A stretch of DNA of 56,344 bases, taken from positions 1-56,344 of IMG/VR virus record IMGVR_UViG_3300045996_002189; one strand, written 5' to 3'. Shown here piece after piece: positions 8,575-17,358 of the stretch (the stretch's first letter is position 1; each line of letters opens with the position of its first letter). The translations under genes and the position numbers were made by a program. A model generated the notes under the pieces. The model saw nothing but the letters and a program-made list of their open reading frames with translations, did no database searches and had not been told where the DNA came from. The DNA is from a virus.

Positions 8575-10068
8575 TCAGGCCCCGGAGTAGGCGATAGAGA
8601 AGGAGAAGTCGGTTGCCGAGGACTGCGGCACCAGTCGCATCGTCAGGCGCGACCCCGTGGGAACCAGCAAGGAGTCGGTTGGTCCGACCTGGACCATTGT
8701 CGTCCCCGCCGTTCCGCTGATCGGGGGCGTGGCAGGATCTTCGGGCGTGTCCTGAAGATCCTCCCCGAGGAAGAGGCTGAACTGTACGCTGCTACTGGCG
8801 CAGACGGCAGACATGCTCGTAATCGTGATCGGCGAGTTGGAGTTGAGAATCAGTGTGTAGTTTTTTGCCTTCGGCGCTTCGATCATGCCGCTGAGGGTGC
8901 TGGCGATGCCGACGATCCGGTTGCCGCCGAGGGACAGGTTGCCGCCGAGGCGCGGGTTGGGGTCGGCTTGGACGTTCGGGATGCCGGATGCGGGCAGGGT
9001 CTGCGGGCGCCAGATGTTGTCGCTTTCGAGCCGGAGAATCTGTCCGGCAATCGCCCCGGTGAGGGATACGTCCGGACTGTCGGCCAGTTTCTGGCGCCGG
9101 ACCGCAACGGTGTACTGGCCTGTGGTTTCCCCCTGGACCGTAAAGTGGTCGGTATTGAAGAACATGGAGCGGAAGCGCAGGGAGACGCCGAGCTTGTCTG
9201 AGAAAACCCTGACGACGTTCGTCGTGCCGGTGCCGAGGTTCTCTGCTGTGTTGGCTTCGCCGCCCGTGGTTCCGCCACCCGTGCCGCTGCCGGTAATGAC
9301 GACGTCATTCCCTGAACTTGAGACGGTGACGCCGTTGGTGCCGCGCAGGCCGTAAAGATTCAGCGTCGTCCCTGTCTTGGCGGCGACGAGGGATGTCGAT
9401 GTCGATGTCCCGACGCTGGCAAGGGTGTTGGTTTCGCCGACTGCGGGAACTGTAATCGTCAGCCGGTCGCTGTTCTGGACAAGACTGGCCCCGACGACCT
9501 GAATGGCCCTGAACTGGTGCCCCCCCGATGTATTGGTCCCGGCGTACAGTTGCCCGATGTTGGTTCCTGCGTTGACCATGTTGAGCAGGATGACCGAAAG
9601 CGTGGCCGGCGACGTGAAGGCGTAGGAGCCGTCGGACATCTTGGTCATGATCTGACCAGTCAGTGCCGTCGAGCTGTTGAGGTCGAGAATGTCCGCCACC
9701 CGGATGGCGCGGGAGCCTCCCTCCGGGGAGCCCAGCGTTGCCGTCAGGTCGGCGTCGATGTCGTAGATGGCCCTGCGAACGATGATCGTCGCATCGACGT
9801 CGTTCGGCCCCGGAACGGCATAGCCGCGGGGCGTGAAATCCGTGTGGAGCAGATAGTATTCACCGGCTGCCGTGGTGCCCTGATAGGCACCGCTGAGGAC
9901 GATCTGCTCCTCCGAGAGGACGGCGGCAACGGTATAGGTTATTCCCTGCCCGCGAAGGGTGAACCAGTGCCCAGGCTCAATGCCGGCCGTGACCCACTTC
10001 GTTCCCGAGCCCACGATGGTGGACGAGTTGCTGGTGACGGTAACGGTACCGTCGCGATATTGGGCCAA
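8575..10068 (-). CDS. Tail fibre-like protein
   Basis: 497 residues. The start is TTG at 10068, preceded by CTGGAGAC; no better ATG is available. The N-terminus (YRDGTVTVTSNS, GTKWVTAGIEPG) matches the type of N-terminal domain seen in many phage tail-fibre proteins lying after J. The C-terminal part has DPNPRLGGNLSLGGNRIVG, a fibre-type repeat motif, and a beta-strand-rich tip. Followed four bases later by the giant lyase-bearing protein, with which it may form the distal fibre. A hairpin terminator lies only 17 bases upstream of the start. Function in host binding is inferred from context. Confidence 0.7.
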   Translation of the reverse strand: MAQYRDGTVTVTSNSSTIVGSGTKWVTAGIEPGHWFTLRGQGITYTVAAVLSEEQIVLSGAYQGTTAAGEYYLLHTDFTPRGYAVPGPNDVDATIIVRRAIYDIDADLTATLGSPEGGSRAIRVADILDLNSSTALTGQIMTKMSDGSYAFTSPATLSVILLNMVNAGTNIGQLYAGTNTSGGHQFRAIQVVGASLVQNSDRLTITVPAVGETNTLASVGTSTSTSLVAAKTGTTLNLYGLRGTNGVTVSSSGNDVVITGSGTGGGTTGGEANTAENLGTGTTNVVRVFSDKLGVSLRFRSMFFNTDHFTVQGETTGQYTVAVRRQKLADSPDVSLTGAIAGQILRLESDNIWRPQTLPASGIPNVQADPNPRLGGNLSLGGNRIVGIASTLSGMIEAPKAKNYTLILNSNSPITITSMSAVCASSSVQFSLFLGEDLQDTPEDPATPPISGTAGTTMVQVGPTDSLLVPTGSRLTMRLVPQSSATDFSFSIAYSGA

Positions 10069-10085
10069 TGGGAGTCTCCAGGCAG

Positions 10086-10106
10086 AAAAAACCCCGCCTC
10101 AGCGGG
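10086..10106 (-). terminator. Rho-independent terminator
   Basis: On the minus strand CCCGC-tgag-GCGGG is followed by GTTTTTT. It begins directly after the stop codon of the gene ending at 10107 and lies 17 bases before the TTG start of the next gene. Confidence 0.8.
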
Positions 10107-10574
10107 TCAGGGACGGCGGGATGACTTGTTCGGTCTCTGTGGCGGAGGATCACCAATGGCGTCCAGCGAAGAGACGGCGGAATTCGTAATGGCGTCTATG
10201 CTGGCTTTGCCGACAGCGGCTCTGGCCTGCGCCTTCGCCACCACCGAGATTTCCTCAATGTTGGCAGAAACGTCTTCCCAGAGCGCATTTTTTTCGACCC
10301 ACAGGTTGGCCAACTCAAGCGCTGTCGCCGCCGTCTTTCCGGGACCGACTTCCCTCTTCATGTACGGGAATTTGGCGAGGTTTTGTGGTGTGTCGCCGGT
10401 CTGGACAAGTGCGAGGTAGCGCGTTGCCTCCTGCACTTTGCGATCATAGACAGTGTGCTTGCCGGGAGTGGCATAGCGGGCGCGGGCACGGGCAGCAGCA
10501 TCTTCGACGATCTGTTCCGCCTCGTAGCGGAGCCACGGCAGGTTCTTGGCGGCGCGGACGACGGTGAGTGTCAT
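10107..10574 (-). CDS. Hypothetical tail-associated protein
   Basis: 155 residues, mostly helical, with Ala/Glu-rich segments such as QIVEDAAARARARYA at about 20-35 and no membrane segment. The ATG overlaps the stop of the upstream gene (ATGA), showing translational coupling to the J-downstream pair. The C-terminal 15 residues are Pro/Arg-rich. I do not recognise the family. Proteins of this size between J and the fibre genes are often fibre-assembly helpers, but nothing in the sequence proves this. Confidence 0.7.
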   Translation of the reverse strand: MTLTVVRAAKNLPWLRYEAEQIVEDAAARARARYATPGKHTVYDRKVQEATRYLALVQTGDTPQNLAKFPYMKREVGPGKTAATALELANLWVEKNALWEDVSANIEEISVVAKAQARAAVGKASIDAITNSAVSSLDAIGDPPPQRPNKSSRRP

Positions 10575-11053
10575 TCTGCGGTAAACTCTATGCGGAACGG
10601 CATGAAGGGCCAGCGCCTGACTTCGACGGTGTAGACGCCGGGGTCGTCGGCCACGAACACGAAGCCACCGCCTGTTACTTCTGTAACCGTCGTTTCAACT
10701 TCCGGGTCGGGGTCGTCGATGATGATCTCGCACGGGTCGGGCAAGCCGGTCAGGGTGATGGAGTCGATTCCGTCGGCCAGGAGGGTTGTCTTGTCGCCTT
10801 CAATAGAGACGGTCAACCCTGGGCGTGGGATGGATCGTTTTTCTTCGCCGATAATTGCAACGTAATGGGTGTCGGTGGTTCCTCCCGCCTCCATTAGGGC
10901 GTGACCATCGCCCCACGGCGCCAGCATGGCCGCGATCTGCGCGTCCTTGAACTCATCGACGAACCCGACATCGACGCTGGAGACGATTTCGCCAGTCGCG
11001 GCTTTGTAGATGACTACGGATGAAAGTCCCGAGATGTCGAACGGGCCGGTCAT
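10571..11053 (-). CDS. Hypothetical protein downstream of J
   Basis: 160 residues, beta-rich and acidic, with an ITLTGLPDPCEIIID segment and an EVETTVTEVTGGGFVFVADDPGVYTV stretch that resembles an Ig-like strand pattern. Start ATG overlaps the J stop (ATGA) and its own stop overlaps the next start (ATGA), so J and the two following genes are coupled. Small proteins of this type directly after J in alphaproteobacterial siphophages are common; a named family cannot be given from sequence alone. Confidence 0.7.
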   Translation of the reverse strand: MTGPFDISGLSSVVIYKAATGEIVSSVDVGFVDEFKDAQIAAMLAPWGDGHALMEAGGTTDTHYVAIIGEEKRSIPRPGLTVSIEGDKTTLLADGIDSITLTGLPDPCEIIIDDPDPEVETTVTEVTGGGFVFVADDPGVYTVEVRRWPFMPFRIEFTAE

Positions 11054-14000
11054 CTCTTGTACTCAACGGCAATGATCTGGCAGCGGAAATTGAACGGCCC
11101 CAAAACCCCCCCCACTCCGCTCCCGAATGATGCCCAACCGTTTGCCCCGAGCGACTGGACCTGCCACGCCAATCCCGTACCCGGTGGTTCCCTGAACACA
11201 TACGACATGGGAAGGCTGGTGGTGGCTCCGCCCGCTCCAGCCATGATGCCGTTATGGACGACGTTCCCATTAAGGAGCATCCGCCACTGGAAGGAATCGC
11301 TGACAGCAATTTGGTTGTTGCCGTTTACAGACGTGGTGTACCCGATATCCGCCATTGCGACAGCCAGAACGTGGATGTCACCACCGGCCAATGATGTCCA
11401 GCCTAGTGTGTGGCCGTTGGCGTCATTCGTTCGCGACATGCCATAGGTCGCTTGCCCCAGAAGATTGTCCGTCCCGATGACCTGAACGCCGAAACCATTG
11501 GCGTGCAGGATGATCCTGCCGTTGATATCGCGGACGATCAGACCGTCTATGTTCGGGTCCGGCAGTGAACGGTTTTGCCCGATCTCAACACGGGTAACGG
11601 AGTTGTTGTCGTGGTAGCGAATGACTTGATAGCCATCACGCCCCTCGATCACGATGGTATTGCGGTCGATACCGAAGGTGCCGCCAACCTGGATGCGCCG
11701 CGAACTCAGGCTGCCGTTGGCAATCCTGTCAGCGCTGAGATTCTGAATGAAAGCATCCAGAACGGAGGCAGAATTGATGTGGGCGGTATTGATGATGCCT
11801 TGGTCGATTTGCGCCGACGCCGTGATGAGTCGCCCCGCACTGACCTCGTTGGCGGTGATCGAGTTGGCCTGGATGCGGTCGGCTCCAATGGTCCGTGCCC
11901 TGATCCCTTGGCCGTCGATGATCGTCCGGCCATAGGTCATGTTGAGACCTGCACCGCCGACATAGGTGCCGAGGACCACGACGTTGGGATTGGCGGTAAT
12001 GTTCGCGTCCGTCGAGCCGCCGATGGCTCCCTGCCCGATATGCCAGTAGAGATAGACGATGTTGCCGGTCCACGGGTAGCCGCCGGCACTAATGGTCTCC
12101 GCCGCGTGCTGCCCATCCGTTCCAGACGGATAGTTGATGACACCAGCGGTCCAGCGGACGATGTTCTCTTCTTTGAACGGGGTGAATTCGCACCCGATGA
12201 TCTCGATCCCGCGCAGACCGACGATCAATTTGTTGGCGCTGACGGTGCCCGTAGCTATCTTGCTTCCGTCTATCGTCGTCCGGTCCGGCCCCCAGAGGAT
12301 GTTCTCAAGGGTCGTGCCGCCATCCAGCAGGATCTTGCCGGGAAGAATGCGGGTGGTTCCTTGGTTGATGACGGCGGCGGGGTCACCGGTTCCTGCCGTG
12401 GCCTGCTGGATCGTCTGGCCGGTGCTGCCAAGGATGACTTCGCCGGACAGGATGCTTCCGGCCGTGATCTTGCTGGCATCCAGGTTGGCTATCTTGGCAT
12501 TGTCAATCGCGCCGTCCTTGATAACGGCGGTTCCAATGCTCAATGCAGCGTAGTCTGCTTCTTCAACCTTCTTGGTCCGGCCGCCGACCCCTGCCGTGGC
12601 CAAGGTTGGAAAGAAAGCACTCTGGTTGCGGGACCGGTCAACGGCGCGTATCCAATACCACCTGTCAACGCCGCCATCCAAGCCTTCCCGGACGAAGCTG
12701 GTACCGGCGGCATTGGCGACATAGGCTGCCTGCGCCCGGTCGTTCACCGATGCTTCCCAGACCTCCATGTGCGAGAAATCACTGTCGGGATGTTGATCCC
12801 ACTCCACCCAAATCGACTTGAATGTAGCAGTAATCGTAAGGCCGGTCGGAGTGGCAGGCGGCACATTGTCGCCACGAACGACATGGGCAACCTCAGCCGA
12901 GAAAATCGAACTGTTGAATTCCTTGTCGTAGGCGGACAGGCGCACGCGGTAGCGCACGCCCGCCTGGACCTGCCACTCGTAGCGGGTGAGATTGGTCTGG
13001 TAGTGCAGGAACTGACCGCCTTCCTGAGCGATCTCGACGCCGTAGTTGAGGAAATCTCCGTCTGCGTTGGCGTTCCATGTCGCGATCAGGATGTAGGTCT
13101 GCGTTCCGTCTTCCTGCTCCCTGACCTCATCGGAGAGAGCCAGCCCAGTAGGCACTCCGGGAGGCGTCAGGTCGGGCGGCACGACGCCAGCGGAGCGGAC
13201 CTTGACCTCGGCAGAGACGTTCAAGCCGGTCTTGCCGAAACTATCGTAGGCGGCAACCCGGATGTAGCGGTCAACCGAAGGCGGCACCTGGAGGAAGATG
13301 TAGCGGTTGGGGCCGTCATAAGCGACGTTTGAGGCTGTGGGTTCCGTCCCACTGGTGTCCGACATCCAGACAAGAGAACCCGCGAAATCAAGGTCGGTCG
13401 GCTGGTCGAACTTGATGAAGATAGACCCGTAGCCACCCAGCACTTCGAGGCTGGTAACCTGCGCCGGAGCCGGGTTGGAAACCTCGATGGCGGCAGGGAG
13501 CGAGTAATTTCCCCAGCGGTCGCGCATCAGGACTTCGAACTTGAAGGACCGGTGCGGGCCACCCTTGGTCTGCGAATTGACGTCGAACGTGAACTCGTAG
13601 CGGTTGAGGGTGGTGTGATCGACGTGGATCAGTTCGTTGCGGACGTCGTAGACCCGGACTTCGTAGTCGCGGAAGATGGCATCGAGATAACCGGCGCCGA
13701 CAGCGGGCTCCTGGCCGATGTCGTAAGACCCGCGGATTGCCGTGCCGCGCCAGACGAAGACTGGGTCCCGGCCCTGGAAGATGTGGTTGTTGCCTTGGTT
13801 TTCGAGTTCCAACCCGGTCGGGCGGATCAGGGTAATGGGCGAGTTGTCCGGGATGTTGATTTCGAGAATGGCCGGACGTGATTCGACGCCGCCGATATTG
13901 ACCGCTTGGACATGGAAAACGAACAGTCCGGTGGACTCGCCGTAGATCGTCTTGGTCGTGCCCTGGACGTCGGTGATGGTGTCGAAGTTGCCATTGTTAC

Positions 14001-16056
14001 GGCGATAGCGGACAGTGTAGCCCTTGACGTAGGGGTCGGGGCTGGGGTCCCACGACAGTTCCAGCGCCGTGGTCCAGCCATTGGGCGTGCTGATGTACTG
14101 GCGGTCCACCCGGACATTCGTCGGGGGCTGGACGATGCCGGGATTGGGCAGTTTGGAGACGGGTGGCTGCTTGATGTTCAAGCCGCGCTCGACCCGCGCA
14201 TAGATCGTGTCGTCGTAGGGGACGGCGGCAACCGTGTACTCAAGGTCGCCGTCGTCGGACACGGCCATGACCCGGAACTTGCGGGGGCGGAGGTCGCTGA
14301 CCTCCAGCACCCAGGTTGCTTCCGGGTACGGCGCTATCGGCAGTTCGCGGTCGTAGGCGAGAGCGTTTGTGGTTCCCGGCTGATTGATGACGGTGCGGGA
14401 GCCGACGGTGCCGTCCGGCAACTGGACGTGCAGGGTGTATCCCTTGCCGCGATCAATCGTGACGGCGCGGTCAAGTTGGATGGTGCCGCGATTGGCAACG
14501 ACGACGCGCCCGCCGAGGTCGGCCCCGACGATGCTCTTTTCCGTCATCACGATGACGTCGCCGGGGTTGGCGTGCAGATGGTCGATGCTGGCCTTGTAGG
14601 TCAGGGCATCGCCCAACTTGCCGGTTTCGATGAACCACTTGCCCAGGCGCTTCGCCTGACCACGCGACTTGCACGCGAACGCCGTGATGCTCTCGGGCTG
14701 CCAGCCGTACTTCTTGATCAGGTCGAAATCTTCGTAGACTTCGAGATCCGGCTTGTCGAGATTGTCGGCATCGAGGAAGGATACGAGAGCCACCGTCTTG
14801 ATGGCACGGACGGCAGGACCGGCCAACTCGAACCCGCCGATGGTCTGTGTCGCGTTGACGGTGAACAGCGGGTCGCGCGGCGCGTCCTGGACGACGGTGA
14901 CCTGACCGGCTGCCCAGTATGCCATGGCACGAAACGTGGACGCCAAAGCGTTGACAATCGCGTAGGCTTCCTGCCGGGTGTTGTGGACGAAATGCGCCTC
15001 GAACCGCGGCTCCATGATGTCGGAGCCGTCCGCGTTCTTCAGTCCGCTTGGCACGTATTCGTCGCAGTAGCGCCCGCAACTGTAGACGGCGGCGGCATCG
15101 ACCGCGCTGTCAGGCAGGTCGCAGCCCGAGCGGTGCGTCAGCAGCGCCATGAACAGATAGGCGGGATTGGCCGTGTAAGCCATTTTCCAGCCGCCGTCCC
15201 ATACGCCTGCATAGTTGCGGCTGACCGGGTCGTAGTTACTTGGCACCCGGACGATCCAGGTGTCCCAGCGGCTGGTGACCGTCGGCATGCTGTTGCCGAA
15301 CCGCTGGGCGTCGAAGGTCAGAGCCAGCAGAGCGGTATTCGGGTATCGCAACTTCCGGTCGATGATCTCCGTGTAGCTCGACCATGACGTGGAGTTCTGG
15401 AGCGTCGCACGGTCGCTGTCGGGCGTCGTGCGCTCGACCATGATGTCCCAAGGGCCATCCCCCGGCATCGGAACCCGGTACTGCTCCTCGTAGGCAGAGG
15501 TGGTCTTGCCGGTGATGGTCTGCCGGTATTCCTGCTCCCATCCGCTGCGGCCCTGCCGACGCACCCGGATGACGAAACTGACGCTAGTGCCTCTCGTGTC
15601 ACCCGTCTTGGTGTCCTGATCCAGCATGCCCTGAACGGCGATGACGATACGGACAGCATTGACGTTGGTATTGGTGATGGACCGGGTCGCCGGGGTCGAA
15701 CGCTTGATCTCGGTCGGCAGGCCGACATCGCCGGAATGGGTGCTCTCGACTGCCGGGAAGCCTTCGATCCACGACTGATCGGGCGTTCCGACGCGGTAGT
15801 CCCAGGTGACACCAGTGAAGTTGAGGCTGCCGTCCTCATTCATCAGCGGCGTGTCGTTAAAGAAGATGTTTTTGGCGCCGCTCTGATATCCTCCAACGAT
15901 CCCTTGAAATGGTCCCTCCCCCAATGCGTAAAGAACCCTGCCAGTTGCTCTACTTTGGAGAGTATTCTTTTCTTCAACTGGCTGTCTAGGTGCAGCACCT
16001 TTCTCGTCGCCGCCCTTAGAACCGTGTATTTTAGATTTGTATTCCGTGTCAGTCAT
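11050..16056 (-). CDS. J: Tail tip / host specificity protein J
   Basis: 1668 residues. The N-terminal about 640 residues match the lambda gpJ family: a short basic leader, GRVLYALGEGPFQGIVGG, YRVGTPDQSWIEGFPAVE, then the TGDTRGTSVSFVIRVR and MVERTTPDS region and the HRSGCDLPD / FRAMAYWAAGQVTVVQDAP blocks of the tip-attachment core. Fibronectin-III-like domains follow from about 644 to 1160. Residues about 1162-1450 have strand repeats such as KDGAIDNAKIANLDASKI and a C-terminal domain to 1668 that likely binds the host receptor. It ends the M-L-K-I-J order; in lambda J directly follows I, here an HNH cassette separates them. Essential for adsorption by homology. Confidence 0.95.
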   Translation of the reverse strand: MTDTEYKSKIHGSKGGDEKGAAPRQPVEEKNTLQSRATGRVLYALGEGPFQGIVGGYQSGAKNIFFNDTPLMNEDGSLNFTGVTWDYRVGTPDQSWIEGFPAVESTHSGDVGLPTEIKRSTPATRSITNTNVNAVRIVIAVQGMLDQDTKTGDTRGTSVSFVIRVRRQGRSGWEQEYRQTITGKTTSAYEEQYRVPMPGDGPWDIMVERTTPDSDRATLQNSTSWSSYTEIIDRKLRYPNTALLALTFDAQRFGNSMPTVTSRWDTWIVRVPSNYDPVSRNYAGVWDGGWKMAYTANPAYLFMALLTHRSGCDLPDSAVDAAAVYSCGRYCDEYVPSGLKNADGSDIMEPRFEAHFVHNTRQEAYAIVNALASTFRAMAYWAAGQVTVVQDAPRDPLFTVNATQTIGGFELAGPAVRAIKTVALVSFLDADNLDKPDLEVYEDFDLIKKYGWQPESITAFACKSRGQAKRLGKWFIETGKLGDALTYKASIDHLHANPGDVIVMTEKSIVGADLGGRVVVANRGTIQLDRAVTIDRGKGYTLHVQLPDGTVGSRTVINQPGTTNALAYDRELPIAPYPEATWVLEVSDLRPRKFRVMAVSDDGDLEYTVAAVPYDDTIYARVERGLNIKQPPVSKLPNPGIVQPPTNVRVDRQYISTPNGWTTALELSWDPSPDPYVKGYTVRYRRNNGNFDTITDVQGTTKTIYGESTGLFVFHVQAVNIGGVESRPAILEINIPDNSPITLIRPTGLELENQGNNHIFQGRDPVFVWRGTAIRGSYDIGQEPAVGAGYLDAIFRDYEVRVYDVRNELIHVDHTTLNRYEFTFDVNSQTKGGPHRSFKFEVLMRDRWGNYSLPAAIEVSNPAPAQVTSLEVLGGYGSIFIKFDQPTDLDFAGSLVWMSDTSGTEPTASNVAYDGPNRYIFLQVPPSVDRYIRVAAYDSFGKTGLNVSAEVKVRSAGVVPPDLTPPGVPTGLALSDEVREQEDGTQTYILIATWNANADGDFLNYGVEIAQEGGQFLHYQTNLTRYEWQVQAGVRYRVRLSAYDKEFNSSIFSAEVAHVVRGDNVPPATPTGLTITATFKSIWVEWDQHPDSDFSHMEVWEASVNDRAQAAYVANAAGTSFVREGLDGGVDRWYWIRAVDRSRNQSAFFPTLATAGVGGRTKKVEEADYAALSIGTAVIKDGAIDNAKIANLDASKITAGSILSGEVILGSTGQTIQQATAGTGDPAAVINQGTTRILPGKILLDGGTTLENILWGPDRTTIDGSKIATGTVSANKLIVGLRGIEIIGCEFTPFKEENIVRWTAGVINYPSGTDGQHAAETISAGGYPWTGNIVYLYWHIGQGAIGGSTDANITANPNVVVLGTYVGGAGLNMTYGRTIIDGQGIRARTIGADRIQANSITANEVSAGRLITASAQIDQGIINTAHINSASVLDAFIQNLSADRIANGSLSSRRIQVGGTFGIDRNTIVIEGRDGYQVIRYHDNNSVTRVEIGQNRSLPDPNIDGLIVRDINGRIILHANGFGVQVIGTDNLLGQATYGMSRTNDANGHTLGWTSLAGGDIHVLAVAMADIGYTTSVNGNNQIAVSDSFQWRMLLNGNVVHNGIMAGAGGATTSLPMSYVFREPPGTGLAWQVQSLGANGWASFGSGVGGVLGPFNFRCQIIAVEYKR

Positions 16057-16070
16057 CGACGGCCCCGCAC

Positions 16071-16099
16071 TTCCAATAGGGGTGCGACAGCGTTATAAT
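16071..16099 (+). promoter_or_regulatory. Promoter of HNH gene
   Basis: TTCCAA (16071-16076), a 17-base spacer and a perfect TATAAT (16094-16099). It faces the plus-strand HNH gene, against the phage operon. The same CGTTATAAT string occurs before the GIY-YIG gene. Confidence 0.6.
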
Positions 16100-16103
16100 G
16101 ATC

Positions 16104-16138
16104 GGGCCGCATCAGCGTTGCTGCGCTGTGTGCGGCCC
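16104..16138 (+). promoter_or_regulatory. Long leader hairpin before HNH gene
   Basis: GGGCCGCA pairs with TGCGGCCC (8 bp) and inside it CAGCG pairs with CGCTG, giving a 13-bp interrupted stem. It starts at the predicted transcription start and ends 29 bases before the HNH start codon. No U-tract follows on the plus strand. It could control endonuclease translation, block antisense transcription, or mark the cassette end. Confidence 0.55.
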
Positions 16139-16167
16139 TAATCACAACACCCTGTGCAGAGGATGAG

Positions 16168-16725
16168 ATGACTAATTCAACGGTAAAGATTTGTGAGACG
16201 TGCGGCAAGGTGATTCCATCAACATCGCAAGGCAAAAGGTTCTGCTCAAGGGCATGCATAATAAACACCACCCCTCTTGCCGAGCGATTCTGGACGTATA
16301 TGGATGTGCGAGGACCTGATGACTGTTGGCTCTGGCAGAGAGCCACAGACCGTGGTGGGTACGGAGTTCTCACTGTCAACTACCAAACTCGGCGCGCTCA
16401 CAGGCAAGCCTACGAATTGGCTGTAGGCCCCATCCCTGAAGGACTTCTTGTTTGCCACAAATGTGATGTTCGGACTTGCTGCAACCCCAACCACCTTTTT
16501 GTGGGAACCCATTACGACAACGCCGTGGACATGTACCAGAAGGGCAGGAGCACTCCGCCTCGTCACAAGGGTGCTTCGCATGGGAATGCGAAAGTCACGG
16601 ACGAAATCGTTCGCTTTATCCGGTCTGATAAACGAACCGCAGCGGCGCTGAGCAAGGAACTCGCTATCTCGGCAAGTCAGATAACGAGAATTCGGCGAGG
16701 AGAGTCTTGGACTCATGTTGAATAG
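16168..16725 (+). CDS. HNH homing endonuclease
   Basis: 185 residues on the strand opposite to the phage genes. An N-terminal zinc-finger-like CETCGK...FCSRAC (about 9-30) is followed by an HNH core: LLVCHKCDVRTCCNPNHLFVGTH at about 92-115, with paired Cys and His ligands for zinc and metal. The C-terminal 45 residues look like a DNA-binding helix-turn-helix (VTDEIVRFIRSD, AALSKELAISASQITRIRRG). AGAGGATGAG precedes the ATG. The stop is two bases from the converging stop of gene I, so the cassette fits exactly between I and J. A freestanding homing nuclease, spread by cutting cassette-free relatives, is the likely role. Confidence 0.92.
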   Translation: MTNSTVKICETCGKVIPSTSQGKRFCSRACIINTTPLAERFWTYMDVRGPDDCWLWQRATDRGGYGVLTVNYQTRRAHRQAYELAVGPIPEGLLVCHKCDVRTCCNPNHLFVGTHYDNAVDMYQKGRSTPPRHKGASHGNAKVTDEIVRFIRSDKRTAAALSKELAISASQITRIRRGESWTHVE

Positions 16726-16727
16726 GC

Positions 16728-17351
16728 TCATGTCGGCATTCTCTCCACGGTAACGCCGACGCTGATGACAATGCCGCCGAGGATGTTGCGCCCGCCGCAG
16801 ATCGGAATCGGGTGCCCCTGTTCGACAACGTTGACCGCACCGCCCAACATGAAGGATGGCCGATCCTCTGGCCGCTCGTTCTGCCTGATATCGGGAGTTT
16901 TGGGGACTGGCGTCAGCATTTGCGCAATGCCGCTCAGCGTCAGGCTGGCGCCGACCATGGCGATACTGCCCCAAGTGCCAGCCCCCATGCCGAGTGCCGT
17001 GGCGCCGCCAGCCAGAGCGAAGCCGCCTGTCGCAATGGCGGCGATGCCGAGAAGGGCGACTCCGGCAATCATCTTGCCAACGCCGCCGCGCTTGGCTCCA
17101 CTGATGGTTGGGATGATGTGGATGCTATCCTTCTCCGGGAAGCACAGCGGGATCTCGGACTCATCCAGTTGACGCCCCTTCCGCAACGACCCGACGACAA
17201 TCCGGTAGGTGCCCTTCGCGATGATGGGAGCGATTTCCGGAAAGTTGGCGACTAGCAGGCGCACAGCCTCGACCGTGTTCCGGCAGTGGAACTGGTAAGG
17301 ACCACCAAATTTTTGCTTAAGATTGCCATGGAGAAACACGGACCTGGGCAT
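16728..17351 (-). CDS. I: Tail assembly protein I
   Basis: 207 residues from ATG 17351, which has GAGGAAG eight bases upstream and follows the K stop by seven bases; a longer frame overlapping K is not needed. The N-terminal about 95 residues have the ubiquitin-like fold of lambda gpI-type proteins (FHCRNTVEAVRLLVANFPE; HIIPTISGAKRGG). A Gly/Ala-rich hydrophobic middle (about 105-155) and a C-terminal segment ending in PIPICGGRNILGG are typical of the family. It assists tip assembly before J. Ends two bases from the HNH stop. Confidence 0.9.
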   Translation of the reverse strand: MPRSVFLHGNLKQKFGGPYQFHCRNTVEAVRLLVANFPEIAPIIAKGTYRIVVGSLRKGRQLDESEIPLCFPEKDSIHIIPTISGAKRGGVGKMIAGVALLGIAAIATGGFALAGGATALGMGAGTWGSIAMVGASLTLSGIAQMLTPVPKTPDIRQNERPEDRPSFMLGGAVNVVEQGHPIPICGGRNILGGIVISVGVTVERMPT

Positions 17352-17358
17352 GGCTTCC

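Noticed and set aside
11575-13332. Long plus-strand open frame antisense to J
   Set aside because: High GC and the codon pattern of J leave the opposite strand open by chance; low-complexity product, no ribosome site, and J has clear family motifs.
13906-15387. Plus-strand open frame of nearly 500 codons antisense to J
   Set aside because: Shadow of J on the complementary strand; no domain or start signal.
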